Below the pieces are notes generated by a model. It ran no database searches. It had not been told where the DNA came from and was given only the letters and a program-made list of their open reading frames with translations. A stretch of DNA of 64,000 bases from the NCBI RefSeq assembly GCF_029873635.1, contig NC_080417.1:26112182-26176181 (forward strand), in the 5' to 3' direction. Source of the DNA: Malania oleifera. Taxonomy: Eukaryota; Streptophyta; Magnoliopsida; Santalales; Ximeniaceae. Shown piece by piece: positions 12,194 through 22,585 of the stretch; position 1 is the first letter of the stretch, and every line of letters begins with the position of its first letter. Position numbers and translations under genes: made by a program.

Positions 12194-13003
12194 TCAAGAA
12201 CCACTCCTGATTTTGTTTTTCATATCCCATATGTTTGAGAGTAGTTGAGGTAAAGAGTTCAATCTAGTCCTCTTGATTGAAAAAATAAGACTGAGAACTC
12301 CACCGTAAGGAAAGGTAATTCGGGATGCATCAAGCTTAGCCCACATCCATTTTATAATAAGGCTAGCTAAATCAAGTTTCTTTTCTTTTAGTAAGCACCA
12401 CATAACAAAACAATCAGCATATGAAAGATGGTCGTAGGATCCAGCTTGTGGAAGTATGTTATTGGTGATAATTTTTTGGAGGATTTGAGCTTTCAGATTC
12501 AATTGTTTATATAGTGGTGGATGCCCAAAATAAGTTGGTTCATTCTCCATAACTAATGACAAAAATTCCTCAAGTGTAAAGTCTTGTTGAAGCATCCATG
12601 ATTGTCCTAATGTTGGGCGTTCAAAATTTCCAGGAGAGACATTCAGAATGGATGCTAAGGATTCAGGTGAAAGCACTATCTTCTTACCCTTCACTTCTGT
12701 TGATAAAGAATTTTCCTCAAGAGTCATGTTTGCATAGAAAATTTTTATCAAGTTAGGAAAGATTCCCTTGGGTTGATACTCAATGAAGTTTTTCCATCTA
12801 ATGTTTTGAAACAAAGACAAAATCTCAAGAAATTCAGATTTGAAAAACTGGAGATCAAGTACCTTACCAAAGATTGGTTCAATTGTAAGAAGTCTAGTCC
12901 TATAACGATGTTTATATTGAGAAGATACCAACCATTGTTCGATATTTGGGTCATCTTTACCAGAGGATGAGCCACGATTTGTTGTTTGCTTAGTTCGAGG
13001 CAT
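12194..13003 (-). CDS. extra ORF: putative plant transposon protein (Transposase_32-like)
   Basis: An uninterrupted 269-codon frame downstream of gag, where pol would be expected. The stretches IKIFYANMTLEENSLSTEVK, GKKIVLSPESLASILNV and LSYADCFVMWCLLKEKKLDL have the pattern I know from the 'putative plant transposon protein' family, which is common in plant non-autonomous LTR elements and has no proven function. The start is the first ATG after a promoter-like segment. Its N-terminus, MPRTKQTTNRGSS, resembles the histone H3 tail. After the stop a shifted frame continues to about 11900 (AAATAPISPRTQPQESV, SWFMSFYNEFTSFSRDM, with stops), so the original protein was longer. The family call is by eye. 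Confidence 0.65.
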   Translation of the reverse strand: MPRTKQTTNRGSSSGKDDPNIEQWLVSSQYKHRYRTRLLTIEPIFGKVLDLQFFKSEFLEILSLFQNIRWKNFIEYQPKGIFPNLIKIFYANMTLEENSLSTEVKGKKIVLSPESLASILNVSPGNFERPTLGQSWMLQQDFTLEEFLSLVMENEPTYFGHPPLYKQLNLKAQILQKIITNNILPQAGSYDHLSYADCFVMWCLLKEKKLDLASLIIKWMWAKLDASRITFPYGGVLSLIFSIKRTRLNSLPQLLSNIWDMKNKIRSGS

Positions 13004-13345
13004 TGTGAGGCTTCTTTGAACAGCAAATGGTTTCTTTCAAACCCTAGAGTATGTATGATCGAACTTAGAAGCTTGAAATCTAAGATTTTGGCGCTGGAGA
13101 TTGAAGGAGGTAAGATGTTTGGAACTTCGGGTGAGTGGTAGGTTTTAGTTCAGGAGCCTAGAGTGTAAATGAAATAGGGTTTTGCTCATTTTAAATATAA
13201 GAACTCCGCGACTTCAGGCGCCTGAGAATAAGTATAGGCGCCTGAAGAATTTCCTGGGTGAAATTTCAACAAGCAGTAGCTGTTCGGTCGCCTGAGGTCT
13301 GGAGTTCAGGCGCTTGAGGTACATTTAGGAGCCTGAAGTTGTCTG
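13004..13345 (-). promoter_or_regulatory. internal promoter-like segment before the extra ORF
   Basis: Read on the minus strand, five or six GCGCCTGA/CCTCAGGC motifs (plus 13205-13345) are followed by a TATA-like box (CTTATATTTAAAA, plus 13190-13202) and about 190 bp of leader ending at the ATG at 13003. The LTR of the same element has the same motif family upstream of its TATA box. The piece GGAGCCTGAAG plus its neighbours is shared between 10725-10755 and 13311-13341. This is inferred from layout only. Confidence 0.45.
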
Positions 13346-13710
13346 CTCAGTCAATCGAAGTACTTCAACTTCTGAATTTTTCTTATTTCTTTGTTTTGAA
13401 CCTTTCTAATTTATTTCCCTTATGGTATAATGATTCAAGAATTATCCTTATATCAAAATTTTTATGTTTAAGCTCAATAATTTCATTCTCAAATTTTAAC
13501 ATAATGAGCCATCAAGTTAAGTTTAACTAATACACATGTAACACATCACATGTAGGCAAGTAAGCATGTAGCATGTAACATCAAGGCGCTTATATAATAA
13601 GCTCAGATTTGATATTTTCTTAAGTTAAGCCTTGTAAAAAGTCATCCTATGATTTTAGCCAACAATGTCATTCTCTATTATGTGTGAAGTCATTATTTCA
13701 TTTTTGGTAC

Positions 13711-15637
13711 CTATATTTTCTTGGGTCCGGAGGATTTTTCAAGGAAGGTTTCTTTTATTTTCCATACTTGTTTGGTTTTAACACCTTTCCTCTTAAATGG
13801 ACATTCAAACTTTATATGCCCCTTTTTCTTGCATTGATAGCATATAGTGTTTGTGTAGGCATTAAAAGATGTGCAAGTATAGTCTTTGGATTCTTTCGAG
13901 AAATATCCCATGTAAGAATTCTTTTTCTTTTTATTTTCAATTCCATTGAAACCAATGCCTTTTTTATTTAGAGACATTCTTTGTAAGCCAATCATCTTAT
14001 CAAGGTTTTCCTTTCCTTTTATTTAGAGACATTCTTTGTAAGCCAATCATCTTATCAAGGTTTTCCTTTCCTTTTGTGAAGTTATAGATAATTTTATCCT
14101 TCTTTTGATTTGATTCTTGAGATCATTTAACTCTATGTCTTTCTTGTTATCAACCTTCTTTAATGATTTCTCTAATTCTAGAGATAATTTTCTGATTTTA
14201 TCCTCTAATTCAGAAATATACATATCTTTCTCATATACGGTAGAGGATAAGGATCGAAGGTCTTCTATCATTTGGTCATTCTTGCTTTCTAGTTTCTCAA
14301 TTTTCAAGTTGTTTTCTTTTTCAGCAAGATTTTTAGATTCTATTTCTTTCATTGTTAATTCATACTTATGTTCTAATTGCTTGAGTTTTGAGTCTTTATC
14401 TCTTTCAGCATTCTTTAGGAATTCTAACTCTTTCATTAAACTTTCATTCTTATTCTTCAATGAGATGTTTTGTTTATTTGCTTTCATTAGCATCTTATGT
14501 ACTTTGAATAGATCATTTTTAAGTTCATCATAAGATGACATACCCTCATCACTGGATTCATCATTGCAAGAATTATTTGAAGATTTAGTTTAGGAGCTTT
14601 CTTCGTTATCCCATGCCATAAAGCACGTGTAAGCAACCTCTTGGTCACTTATTTCATTCTCCGAACTACTTGTACTATCCCAAGTAGTGGCTTTCATGGC
14701 CTTCTTGTTTTTATTTTTAGACTCTTTCTTTAATAGTGGATATTCCAGTTTTAAATGTCCAGCTTTATTGCAATTGTAGCATTTAGGAGTTTTATTCTTT
14801 GATTTCTTTTTGTTGAAATCATTTTCTTCTGATTCGGAGTCTTGATTTCTTCTTTTGATTTTGTTTTCTCCTTCTTAGTATCCTTGTTAGCTTTTTAGAT
14901 ATGAAGGCTTCTTTATCTTCATCCATTTCACTACGTGAGTTTTCTTCTAAGGCTTTAAAGGCTATTTTTTCTTGGGTTTTGGTTTTCCCGCTTTTTTCAT
15001 TCATTGCCATTTCGTATGTGAGGAGAGAACCTATAAGCTCATCTAAAGATGTATTTTTCAGAGTTCTTTCTTCCGTGATAGCAGTGGCCTTTGGTTCCCA
15101 CATGGAGGGAAGGCCTCTTATAATTTTTCTTATCATTTCATAAGTAGTGTAGGTTTTTCGTAGTGCATTTAGGGAATTGATTATGTGAGTGAACCTAGTA
15201 AACATATTTGTAATTGATTCATACGGGTTCATCTTAAAGGCTTCATACTCGCTTGTGAGCATATTGACCTTATTATCCCTAACATCCGTTGTTCCTTCAT
15301 AAGTAACTTCTAACTTATCCCATTTTTCCTTAGCTGATTTATAAGTCATTACTCGACTAAATTCATTAGCATCCAAGGCACAATATAAAGCATTTATAGC
15401 ACTTGAATTTGTTTGGAGCATTTTATAATTTTGATCGGTCATATCTTTCTTCTCTTTTGGGATTTGTTTTCCATCTACTATCTAAGTGGGAATTTGATCT
15501 CCATCTATAACAACTTCCCATATTTTCCAATTCATCGTTTCAATATAGATTTGCATTCTCTTTTTCCAAAACATGTAGTTCAAACCACAAAAGATAGGAG
15601 GCCTAGTTAAAGATTGTCCCTCTTCAAAGAGAGCCAT
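13711..15637 (-). pseudogene. SIRE-like gag, broken
   Basis: The ATG at 15637 opens MALFEEGQSLTRPPIFCGLNY, a typical Copia gag start (DUF4219-like), with an in-frame stop near 15480. The core follows (EKWDKLEVTYEGTTDVRDNK, KIIRGLPSMWEPKATAITEE, UBN2-like). Next come a first zinc knuckle (CYNCNKAGHLKLEY, last Cys changed to Tyr), a long coiled coil rich in K/E/L (14541-14100) and a second, intact knuckle (CYQCKKKGHIKFEC, near 13830). An indel near 14100 and the 55-bp duplication at 13966-14075 break the C-terminal frame. Gag packages the RNA; here it cannot be made full length. Confidence 0.85.
13966..14075 (+). repeat. 55-bp tandem duplication inside gag
   Basis: The segment starting ATTTAGAGACATTCTTTG at 13966 is repeated exactly from 14021. 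As 55 is not a multiple of three, it shifts the gag frame just before the second zinc knuckle. Confidence 0.95.
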
Positions 15638-15695
15638 GCCTAAGTTAGTCATTACGATCTTTTTATAGCTTCTAGTTAAGAGTTGTTATAACCCT

Positions 15696-15707
15696 GCTCT
15701 GATACCA
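15696..15707 (-). other. primer-binding site of the SIRE-like element
   Basis: The minus strand reads TGGTATCAGAGC two bases inside the 5' LTR, a perfect tRNA-iMet-type primer site. It fixes the element's orientation. Confidence 0.9.
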
Positions 15708-15709
15708 AT

Positions 15710-17759
15710 TGAAATTAGGAATAGCTTCCCAAGAAGGGGGAGGGGGTGAATTGGATTCTAAAAATTTCTTTTAATTCTTTTTAAGTTACCTTAAACTTCT
15801 TTTATTTCTTTTAACCAATTCTTAACTTGTTTGTTTAATTCTTTAATCAATTAGGAACTTTGTTCTTTTATCCAATCAATAACACAATTTACACAACCAA
15901 TCAATTAAACACAATCAAACATTCAATCTTCAACCACACTTTTGAAAGTAGAAACAATCAAACAATTAATCACAATTTCCAAACCAATACACCCAATTTG
16001 ATTGCTAAATATAAATTCACTTCAGCACAATAAGATTGATGTAAAATTCAAGATTTAGCACTTTTGGAATACAAACACTATCCAATCAATCTCAAGCTCT
16101 ATACCATTCCATCACAATATATCTTTTGTTGTCAGCCCTGGATATGAATTTGTAAACTCTGTAGTTTAATTATAATTTATACTTTGCTAATATAGATTTG
16201 CTCCTTCAATATGCTTTTCAACAACACATTCACACTCTTCTCAATATTCAGAACTCAACTAAACTCTTAGTTAATTTATCCTTGGGCTGTTAACCAAGTA
16301 ACGTACTCCCGTATGGTTTCCGCAAGATATGGTATAACCAACGTACTCCCTTTCGGTTTCCGCAATCCAAATCAAAATTAAACTTTAAGTTTACTTGATT
16401 TCTATATTACGTAGTATATATGATTATCAAATAAACCATCCACGCAATTTCAATATGCTGAAAATAGTAGGGAAAGAGAGAGTGAGACGGGGATTTTTAT
16501 GAGGTTCGGCTTATACCCAGCCTACGTCCTCGTCTTTGGCAAACCACCAAAGGATTCACTAAACTTGTTCCCTTAACGGGCGGAACAAACCTTTACAACA
16601 CTTCTTGGTTAAGGCTAGAGCCCGCCTTCTCCAAACGATATCCCCTCGCCCGGTCACTCCTTAACTAGGCTAGGGCCCGCCTCTCTAAGCAATATCCCCT
16701 TGCTTAGCCAACGATCCAAACAACCCTTGGAATCGTCAATCTACAAGATACAAATCAAATATTTGTGTACAAATAATGCTCACACAAAGAGCTGATTAGT
16801 ACACGTTAGAAACTAATATACTCCAAAATCAAAATATCAAAAGAATGAAGTAAGAAGCTCTATGTGAATATCACTAGATTACTTCTCTTTGATGAGGATC
16901 GAGAACTTAAATTGAATGCTTCAGAGAAGTTGTAAAAGCTCAGAGATTTATCAGAATTTCGCAGCAATTCAGAACTTTAGAAACAAAAGAGCAAGAACTT
17001 TGAGTGAAAGATATCTTGAATGTATTTTCAATGCTTGATGTATTTTGATTCTCATAAACCATGTATATATAGGCTTCAAAAACACTTTCATTCGTGCTCC
17101 CCAAGTGTCCTTGGAATGCCCTCAAAGTTTCCAAAAATATTAGGGCATAAGTCAATTGGATTTGAAAAAGAGAAGTTTAAAAAATCTGCCTGTTGCCGTA
17201 CTTCGGTTGCCTGAAGTCCAACCTCAGTAGCCTGAGGTACGTTCAGGAGCTTGAAGACACAGGGTCCGGCGCCTGAAGGTACACTGCCTGCTTAATTTTC
17301 TTCAGCAAAAAATCTTCTGTTGCCTGAGGTTTTAACCTCGGTCGCCTGGGCAGTACACAACTACTTTCATTCTTTCTTTTTCAAAGACATTTGGTTTCTT
17401 TGCTTTCTTACTCTTGAAAAACATTTTCTTGGGATATTAAAATAAAATCTCTAAGTCTATATTTATCCCCTAATAAGCTTCATTTCATTCATAATGACAT
17501 TTTTAACTTTGAAGTACTTACATGAAGATTTCCTAACAAAATGAACATTTCTTGTTCTTTGAAACTTCATGATTCTCTTGAAGCTTTGAATTCATTCCAT
17601 CTTCAGATGTCTTTGAGCTTCCCTTTTTTATCTCTTCAAGATATATCACATACTTTTAAGTTGCCTCAGAAACATCATTACTTGAACACACAATGTCATC
17701 AAACCTTTTCTTCATTTGTCATCATCAAAACAAGAGTTGAAAGCCTTGTTAGGCCAACA
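15710..17759 (-). repeat. 5' LTR of the SIRE-like element
   Basis: It is 2050 bp long and collinear with 9232-11255. The motif block (CCTGAAG, GGCGCCTGA) lies at plus 17190-17350 and the TATA box near plus 17062-17070. A 22-bp stretch near 16030 is absent from the other LTR. Confidence 0.85.
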
Positions 17760-18026
17760 GGGGTGTTCACAAGATAAATGAGTTGATTATGTTGAAATCT
17801 TCTCACCTTTGGTCAGACACACTTCCATCAGGGTAGTGTTGGGATTAGTGACACATTATGATATGCATTTGGAATGAATGGACGTGAAGATTGCACTTCT
17901 CCATGGTGATTTGGAGGAGAAGATCTATATGGTACAACCTAAAGGATTGAGTCAACACGGTAATGAGCATTTAGTTTTCAAACTAAAGAAGTCTCTTTGC
18001 TGCCTAAAACAATCTCTGAGGTTGGT
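17760..18026 (+). pseudogene. Copia RT fragment after the SIRE-like insertion
   Basis: This continues the RT cut at 9231. The frame at 17878-18020 reads MDVKIALLHGDLEEKIYMVQ and LKKSLCCLKQSLR, matching the conserved DVKTAFLHGxLEExIYM and LxKSLYGLKQ motifs of Copia RT with substitutions and upstream stops. At about 18022-18030 it joins a protease-region sequence (PGSILMGNG), so a rearrangement lies here. Confidence 0.8.
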
Positions 18027-20138
18027 GAGTCCTGGTTCTATTCTGATGGGAAATGGTGCGGTTTGAAAATTTATCGGAATGGGAGATATCAAGATCAAGA
18101 TGTATGACGGTGTGGTAAGGACGTTATGTGGGGTAAGGTATGTACTCGATCTACATAAGAACGTGATATCATTGGGTGCTTTGGATTATGACAGGTATAG
18201 TTAAAAGTCCAAAGGCGGGATGATGATGGTGTGTGATGGCGTATTGATGGTGATGAAGGGACAAAGGATAGCAGGGAATCTATATGCATATAGGGTAATG
18301 CAGTTGTAGGTGGAGCTATAGCTGAGAGTTCTGAGTTAGGAAATATTGTTTTGTGTAATGTAATCACACACAAAACAGTGGGTATTCTTAACTACATTGG
18401 TGTAGATGTTTGGGGACCTGTGAAAGCAGCATCAGTGGTTGGACATGGGTATTTTGTGAGATTATCATGAAAGGTTTAGGGGTATCTCATGCGGTACAAA
18501 TTGGAGTTGTTTGTAGGTGTAACTTGTGGCTAAGGTTGAGTACCGGGAGAGAGTTCCTCAGGTTAGATATTCTTGTTGAGTACACTAGTGCTCAAGGAGT
18601 TTTTTAAGCAGGGCATGCTGTATGTAAGGCTTGCAAGGGACTTGTTGGTGAAGTTAGCGAGTATGGGGGATTTCTCAGTTAATCGATCGCCAAAGGTATC
18701 ACTAGATGGGAGAGTTGTAGGACAGGCTTGGGCTGGTTATACGGCAGAATTTGGAGGTCCAGCTATGTACGTTTCTATGAGGTGGCATCTAGGCTTGGTG
18801 TTATGTACGCACAGTGCATATTTCTAGTATATAAGAAAGATGGACTCAAGTCGGGTGATCCAATGGAAAATAGGGTGGCGATTGGTGGAGACATAGCTTT
18901 AGGTGTTAAAGCCATGAGACAACGTACTTAGGTAGATGAAGAGAAATGGGTGCTAGAAAGCTGCATTAGCAGCAATGAGCAAGTTGTGTAGGTGGAGTTG
19001 GAAACTCAGGGTAAGATTGCAAGGAATTCTAACTCAGGATACTTGCGGTATCACAGGACAAACTGGAACAGAAAAGAGATTGTGATGCAAGTGGAATTTC
19101 AGACTTAGGGCAAAGATGATGTTGGTTATGATGCAGGGACTCGGGAGACTAGCAAGATCTCAGTGGGCTCAGAGGCACTATCAGGCCACCACCCAAGTGT
19201 GATATGATGTCTTATGCAACCATTACTACCATGAAGGATCCTACTATCTTTTACGAGGCAGTGCACGATCAGGAGAAGGGTATATGGATAGGTGCCATGG
19301 TGGAGGAGATGAAGGTATTTTATAAGAATTAAATGAGGAAGTTGGCGGTGCTCACAGAAAGGGAGAGGGAGATGGGATGCAAGTGGGCAAGTATTCTATT
19401 GTTTTTTGTGAGTGACATGTCGATTGTTGGAAAGGTTCTAACTAAGGTAAATCAGTCGGGGACCCTGTTGAGAAAGGAAGTTGACATGAAGGTTTTGAGT
19501 GCTATCAAGATTATTCTTGGGTTGGATATTCGCAAGGTTAATGTTACAGGGAGATTGGGATCATCTTAGGATGATTTTGTAGCTACGGGGAGATCGGTGT
19601 TATCTCAGGACGGCTATGTGGACAAAACTATATAAAGATTGTGATTATCTCAGGGTGCTTTTGAGGATCAAGCGTTGACTAGGTTTAACATGGTTAGTGT
19701 TAAACCGGTCACCGGTACACCGTTGGCTAATCTAAGTAAATAGTCTACTATTCAATACTCAAGGACGAACGGGGATGTTTGAGTAGTGTCAAAGGTTTCC
19801 TACGCCGGTGCAGTTGGGTACTTCGGCGGGCAACAGAGGATTCTGTCAGTTGTGAGATTCGTAGATAGAGACTACACAGGGGACTTGGATGACAGGAGGC
19901 TTGCAACGGGGTATGTTATGGGAAAGCCTAATTGTTGGAAGTCCGGAGTACAGTCTTAGGGTGTACTGGTTACAACTGGATCAGAGTTCTTTGTAGAGGC
20001 AGAGGCTGTCTAGGTAGCATTATGGCTCAGAGGATCGTTCAAGAAGTTGGGTGTTCAATTAAATGGAGTTTCTATTTCCACGGTCAAGTTCAAGCGTGGC
20101 TTGGACTTGGTTTATGTGTCCAAGTGTTAGAGGGGAGG
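18027..20138 (+). pseudogene. internally deleted Copia derivative, copy 1
   Basis: After the RT junction the order restarts at the protease/pre-integrase region ([36 protein letters not shown]). It passes through a shortened integrase (DVWGPVKAAS, then CIFLVYKKDGLKSGDPMENR), an RT stub (WIGAMVEEMKVFYKN), a later RT piece (LTKVNQSGTLLRK, KIILGLDIRK) and RNase H remnants (FFVEAEAV, ALWLRGSFKKLGVQ). Many stops and frame changes are present. The large gaps relative to a full Copia pol are mirrored at 39640-41384, so this is a shared derivative family. It ends in a purine-rich tract at 20129-20138. Confidence 0.7.
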
Positions 20139-20311
20139 TGTAACGAACTCATAATTTAATTTATTTTATTTTATTTTTTATAAATTTCTCTGATACCTTT
20201 GCTATGGAAACTCAGGCCTCAAGGACGCTAGGGTATTATTGTATACAATATCATACCTATGCAGTGCAAACATAAATTATACAACCACATATACCACACA
20301 ATACTAGAACT

Positions 20312-20409
20312 CAATATTTTCATCACATAGTCATAAAATACATCTCTCCCCTATAAAATTCAATATTTTCATCACATAGTCATAAAATACATCTCTCCCC
20401 TATAAAATC
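20312..20409 (+). repeat. two tandem 49-bp copies
   Basis: The segment beginning CAATATTTTCATCACATAG is repeated with period 49 and almost no change, inside the solo LTR. Confidence 0.9.
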
Positions 20410-21104
20410 TATCTCAAAAATACAAAACTCTACACCATCTTACCCTGTAACTAAGGTAACCAAGAAATCTCTATCCACGAGCCTGATCTGCTCGCCTAAT
20501 TGGCTCACGTGAAAAATGTTGGAATAATAGCGTGAGTCGACGCTTAATAAGTGGAAATATGCTATTACTAGTGTGTGGCGACTAAGTTACATATAGTTTA
20601 AATAATATTTGAGCTATAATAAAGGATAAATTTGTAAAGCATATCTTACATTTTTCGCAGTTTAAAACATAATTATATCATCTAAGTTTTCTACTTTTCA
20701 TACTATTAATATCATACTATATTTAGCAAATATTTTAAAAATGTATACATATACATAACTGTACTTTATCCTTGGAACTCTGTATGTCATGATTTGACCC
20801 CCCATGACAGGGTTGTGCGACCCGTAGGCGAGACTTAATTTGGTTGGCCCTCCAGATACGCTATACTCTACTCTACCTCAGTCCAGCCAAACTGCATCCA
20901 CTCTTAGGTTCGGGACTAGTTGCTGCCTCATCAAACTGGCCCCCTCAACCCAGCAAACTAGGGAGCTGCATCCTCTCCAAGCACAGTTTGACAGTACTCA
21001 CACACTATCTGAGATATGTGGTTGCACTCTATCTGTATTAGCAATGGTACCGTGCTCTGTATTCTATATCTATATTCGTCTATAATCTTTTCACAGGGAT
21101 CTGA

Positions 21105-21107
<3 letters not shown>

Positions 21108-21167
<60 letters not shown>
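21108..21167. repeat. (AT)n microsatellite
   Basis: An unbroken 60-bp AT dinucleotide run. It creates Ile/Tyr frames on both strands that are not genes. Confidence 0.98.
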
Positions 21168-21168
<1 letters not shown>

Positions 21169-22022
21169 TCTTTTACTGTTTTCATTATATTTCCAAAATA
21201 ACCATAATACTATAATTATGTACTGTAAATATTGTATATCTGAATATCTGTAGCATCTTGATGCTATACTGTATAATCTGTCTGTATAATCTATCTATAT
21301 ACTCTGTCTGTATAATCTATCTGTATACTCTAAGTATTATGGCATTTAGGAAAACATGACAGATTGTAAATACTATATAAACTAATTTGTATAAAAACTG
21401 TAATGTACTGATTCTGAATAAACTATAATATACTAATCTGAATAAACTTCTGTATATGTATACTCATCTGGATAAATATCTATAATAAACTGTTTTGAAA
21501 TATATTGTGTTATACATCAATCTTTATCTGTAAATATTGTATAGTATGATATGCTGTAAAAAGCTATATAAGTTCTATATCAAGAAAATATCTACTCAAG
21601 CCACACAAGCATTGAAAACTCTTATTCTGTAAAAGTTGGATAATAAACTGATATATATAAAATCTTTGCTAATATTGTAAAACTCCTAGCATAACATATT
21701 TCCCTTACTTAATTTCTAAAAAGTCCCTACTGTACTCTGGCCCTACACCCGCAAGGTTCTCAACTCAACACCCTAAAAACAACATCCTTTAGAACAAAAC
21801 ATCAGTATTTTCCTGCATACAACATTTCTTATAACTGTAGGGAAAACATATTCTCAATTAAACACCTTACCCTAAATTTGGGATGAATTTTAAACCAACT
21901 CCACCAACGATAAGTTCCAGCAGTCTTACAGAGAACTTCACCAGGAGCATCGTGGTGGCCTCAGATTTTCGATCTGGTGAGAAACGGGGCCAAAATCGAA
22001 AAGAGAATGAGGGAGAGACGTT

Positions 22023-22025
<3 letters not shown>

Positions 22026-22061
<36 letters not shown>
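22026..22061. repeat. (GA)n microsatellite
   Basis: A GA dinucleotide run in the leader part of the minus-oriented solo LTR. Confidence 0.95.
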
Positions 22062-22066
<5 letters not shown>

Positions 22067-22444
22067 AAGATTTACGCTAACTTCTACAAATTAACCCAGG
22101 TTTTCACTATTTATAGGCTCAGATTCATCAATAAGACATGTCATCTCATCGATGAGTTCTTAAGTGATTTTGTCGATGAACCTTACTTCCTCATCGACCA
22201 ATTTCAGATTGCCCAAAACCTCTCTGTCTTGTCGACGAGACATGGTTTCGTCAATGAGGTATCCTTATGCACTCGTCGATGAACTCCCTGTGTTTGTCGA
22301 CGAGGCCCTGTGTAAATCTTCTAGGTTATTAGATCCAAAGTGCAACGTCGTCAACGAATGCGAAGCCTGCTGCCTTCTTCTATTTCTGTTTCCATTTTCC
22401 TCCCTCTTTATTATTTAAATACCATTATTCTTAAGTTCATTACA

Positions 22445-22532
22445 GGAGCTGGTTCCCAATCTATAGGCTAGAGTGGAGCAGTAGTTATGCTTTCATATTT
22501 TCAAGGTGGCGAATATTCGCCAAGGTAGAAAT
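22445..22532 (+). other. 3' UTR and polypurine tract of the founding Copia element
   Basis: A short non-coding stretch ending CCAAGGTAGAAAT, the usual Copia purine tract, directly before the TGTTAGGAATGTGG start of an LTR. Confidence 0.65.
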
Positions 22533-22585
22533 TGTTAGGAATGTGGATCATATTCAGAACAGATCACATGTACCAAAAGACAAAG
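22533..22585 (+). repeat. 3' LTR of the founding Copia element, 5' piece
   Basis: It starts TGTTAGGAATGTGG after a purine tract. The LTR is interrupted at 22585 by the Gypsy-type element and continues at 30896, joined through the CAAAG duplication. Confidence 0.7.

Larger units (their letters stand above)
9232..17759 (-). mobile_element. SIRE-like LTR retrotransposon without pol
   Basis: Two near-identical LTRs (3' LTR 9232-11255 and 5' LTR 15710-17759 in element orientation) run from TGTTGGCC to TAATTTCA. A primer-binding site lies next to the 5' LTR and a purine tract next to the 3' LTR. The 4.45-kb interior holds a Copia/SIRE-type gag and one extra ORF. No protease, integrase, RT or RNase H was found, so it is non-autonomous. 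The LTRs differ by scattered substitutions and a 22-bp indel near 9550/16030, which suggests a fairly recent insertion. No clean 5-bp target duplication is visible (TGGAT left, GGGGT right). It splits the RT of the surrounding Copia element. Confidence 0.85.
20139..22444 (-). mobile_element. 2.3-kb solo LTR, minus orientation
   Basis: The ends are inverted repeats (TGTAACGAAC at 20139, GTTCATTACA ending at 22444) with a 5-bp target duplication carrying one mismatch (GGAGG at 20134-20138, GGAGC at 22445-22449). No internal domain remains. Read on the minus strand, CTCGTCGACGAG-type motifs (plus 22130-22345) stand just before a TATA box (plus 22107-22116), followed by a GA-rich leader. Non-coding. 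It splits the 3' end of the surrounding Copia element. Confidence 0.8.

Noticed and set aside
14117..14533. A 138-codon Ser/Phe/Leu-rich plus-strand frame
   Set aside because: It is antisense to the coiled-coil part of the SIRE-like gag.
20958..21201. Ile/Tyr repeat proteins on both strands, also near 26244-26496
   Set aside because: Pure AT dinucleotide microsatellites.
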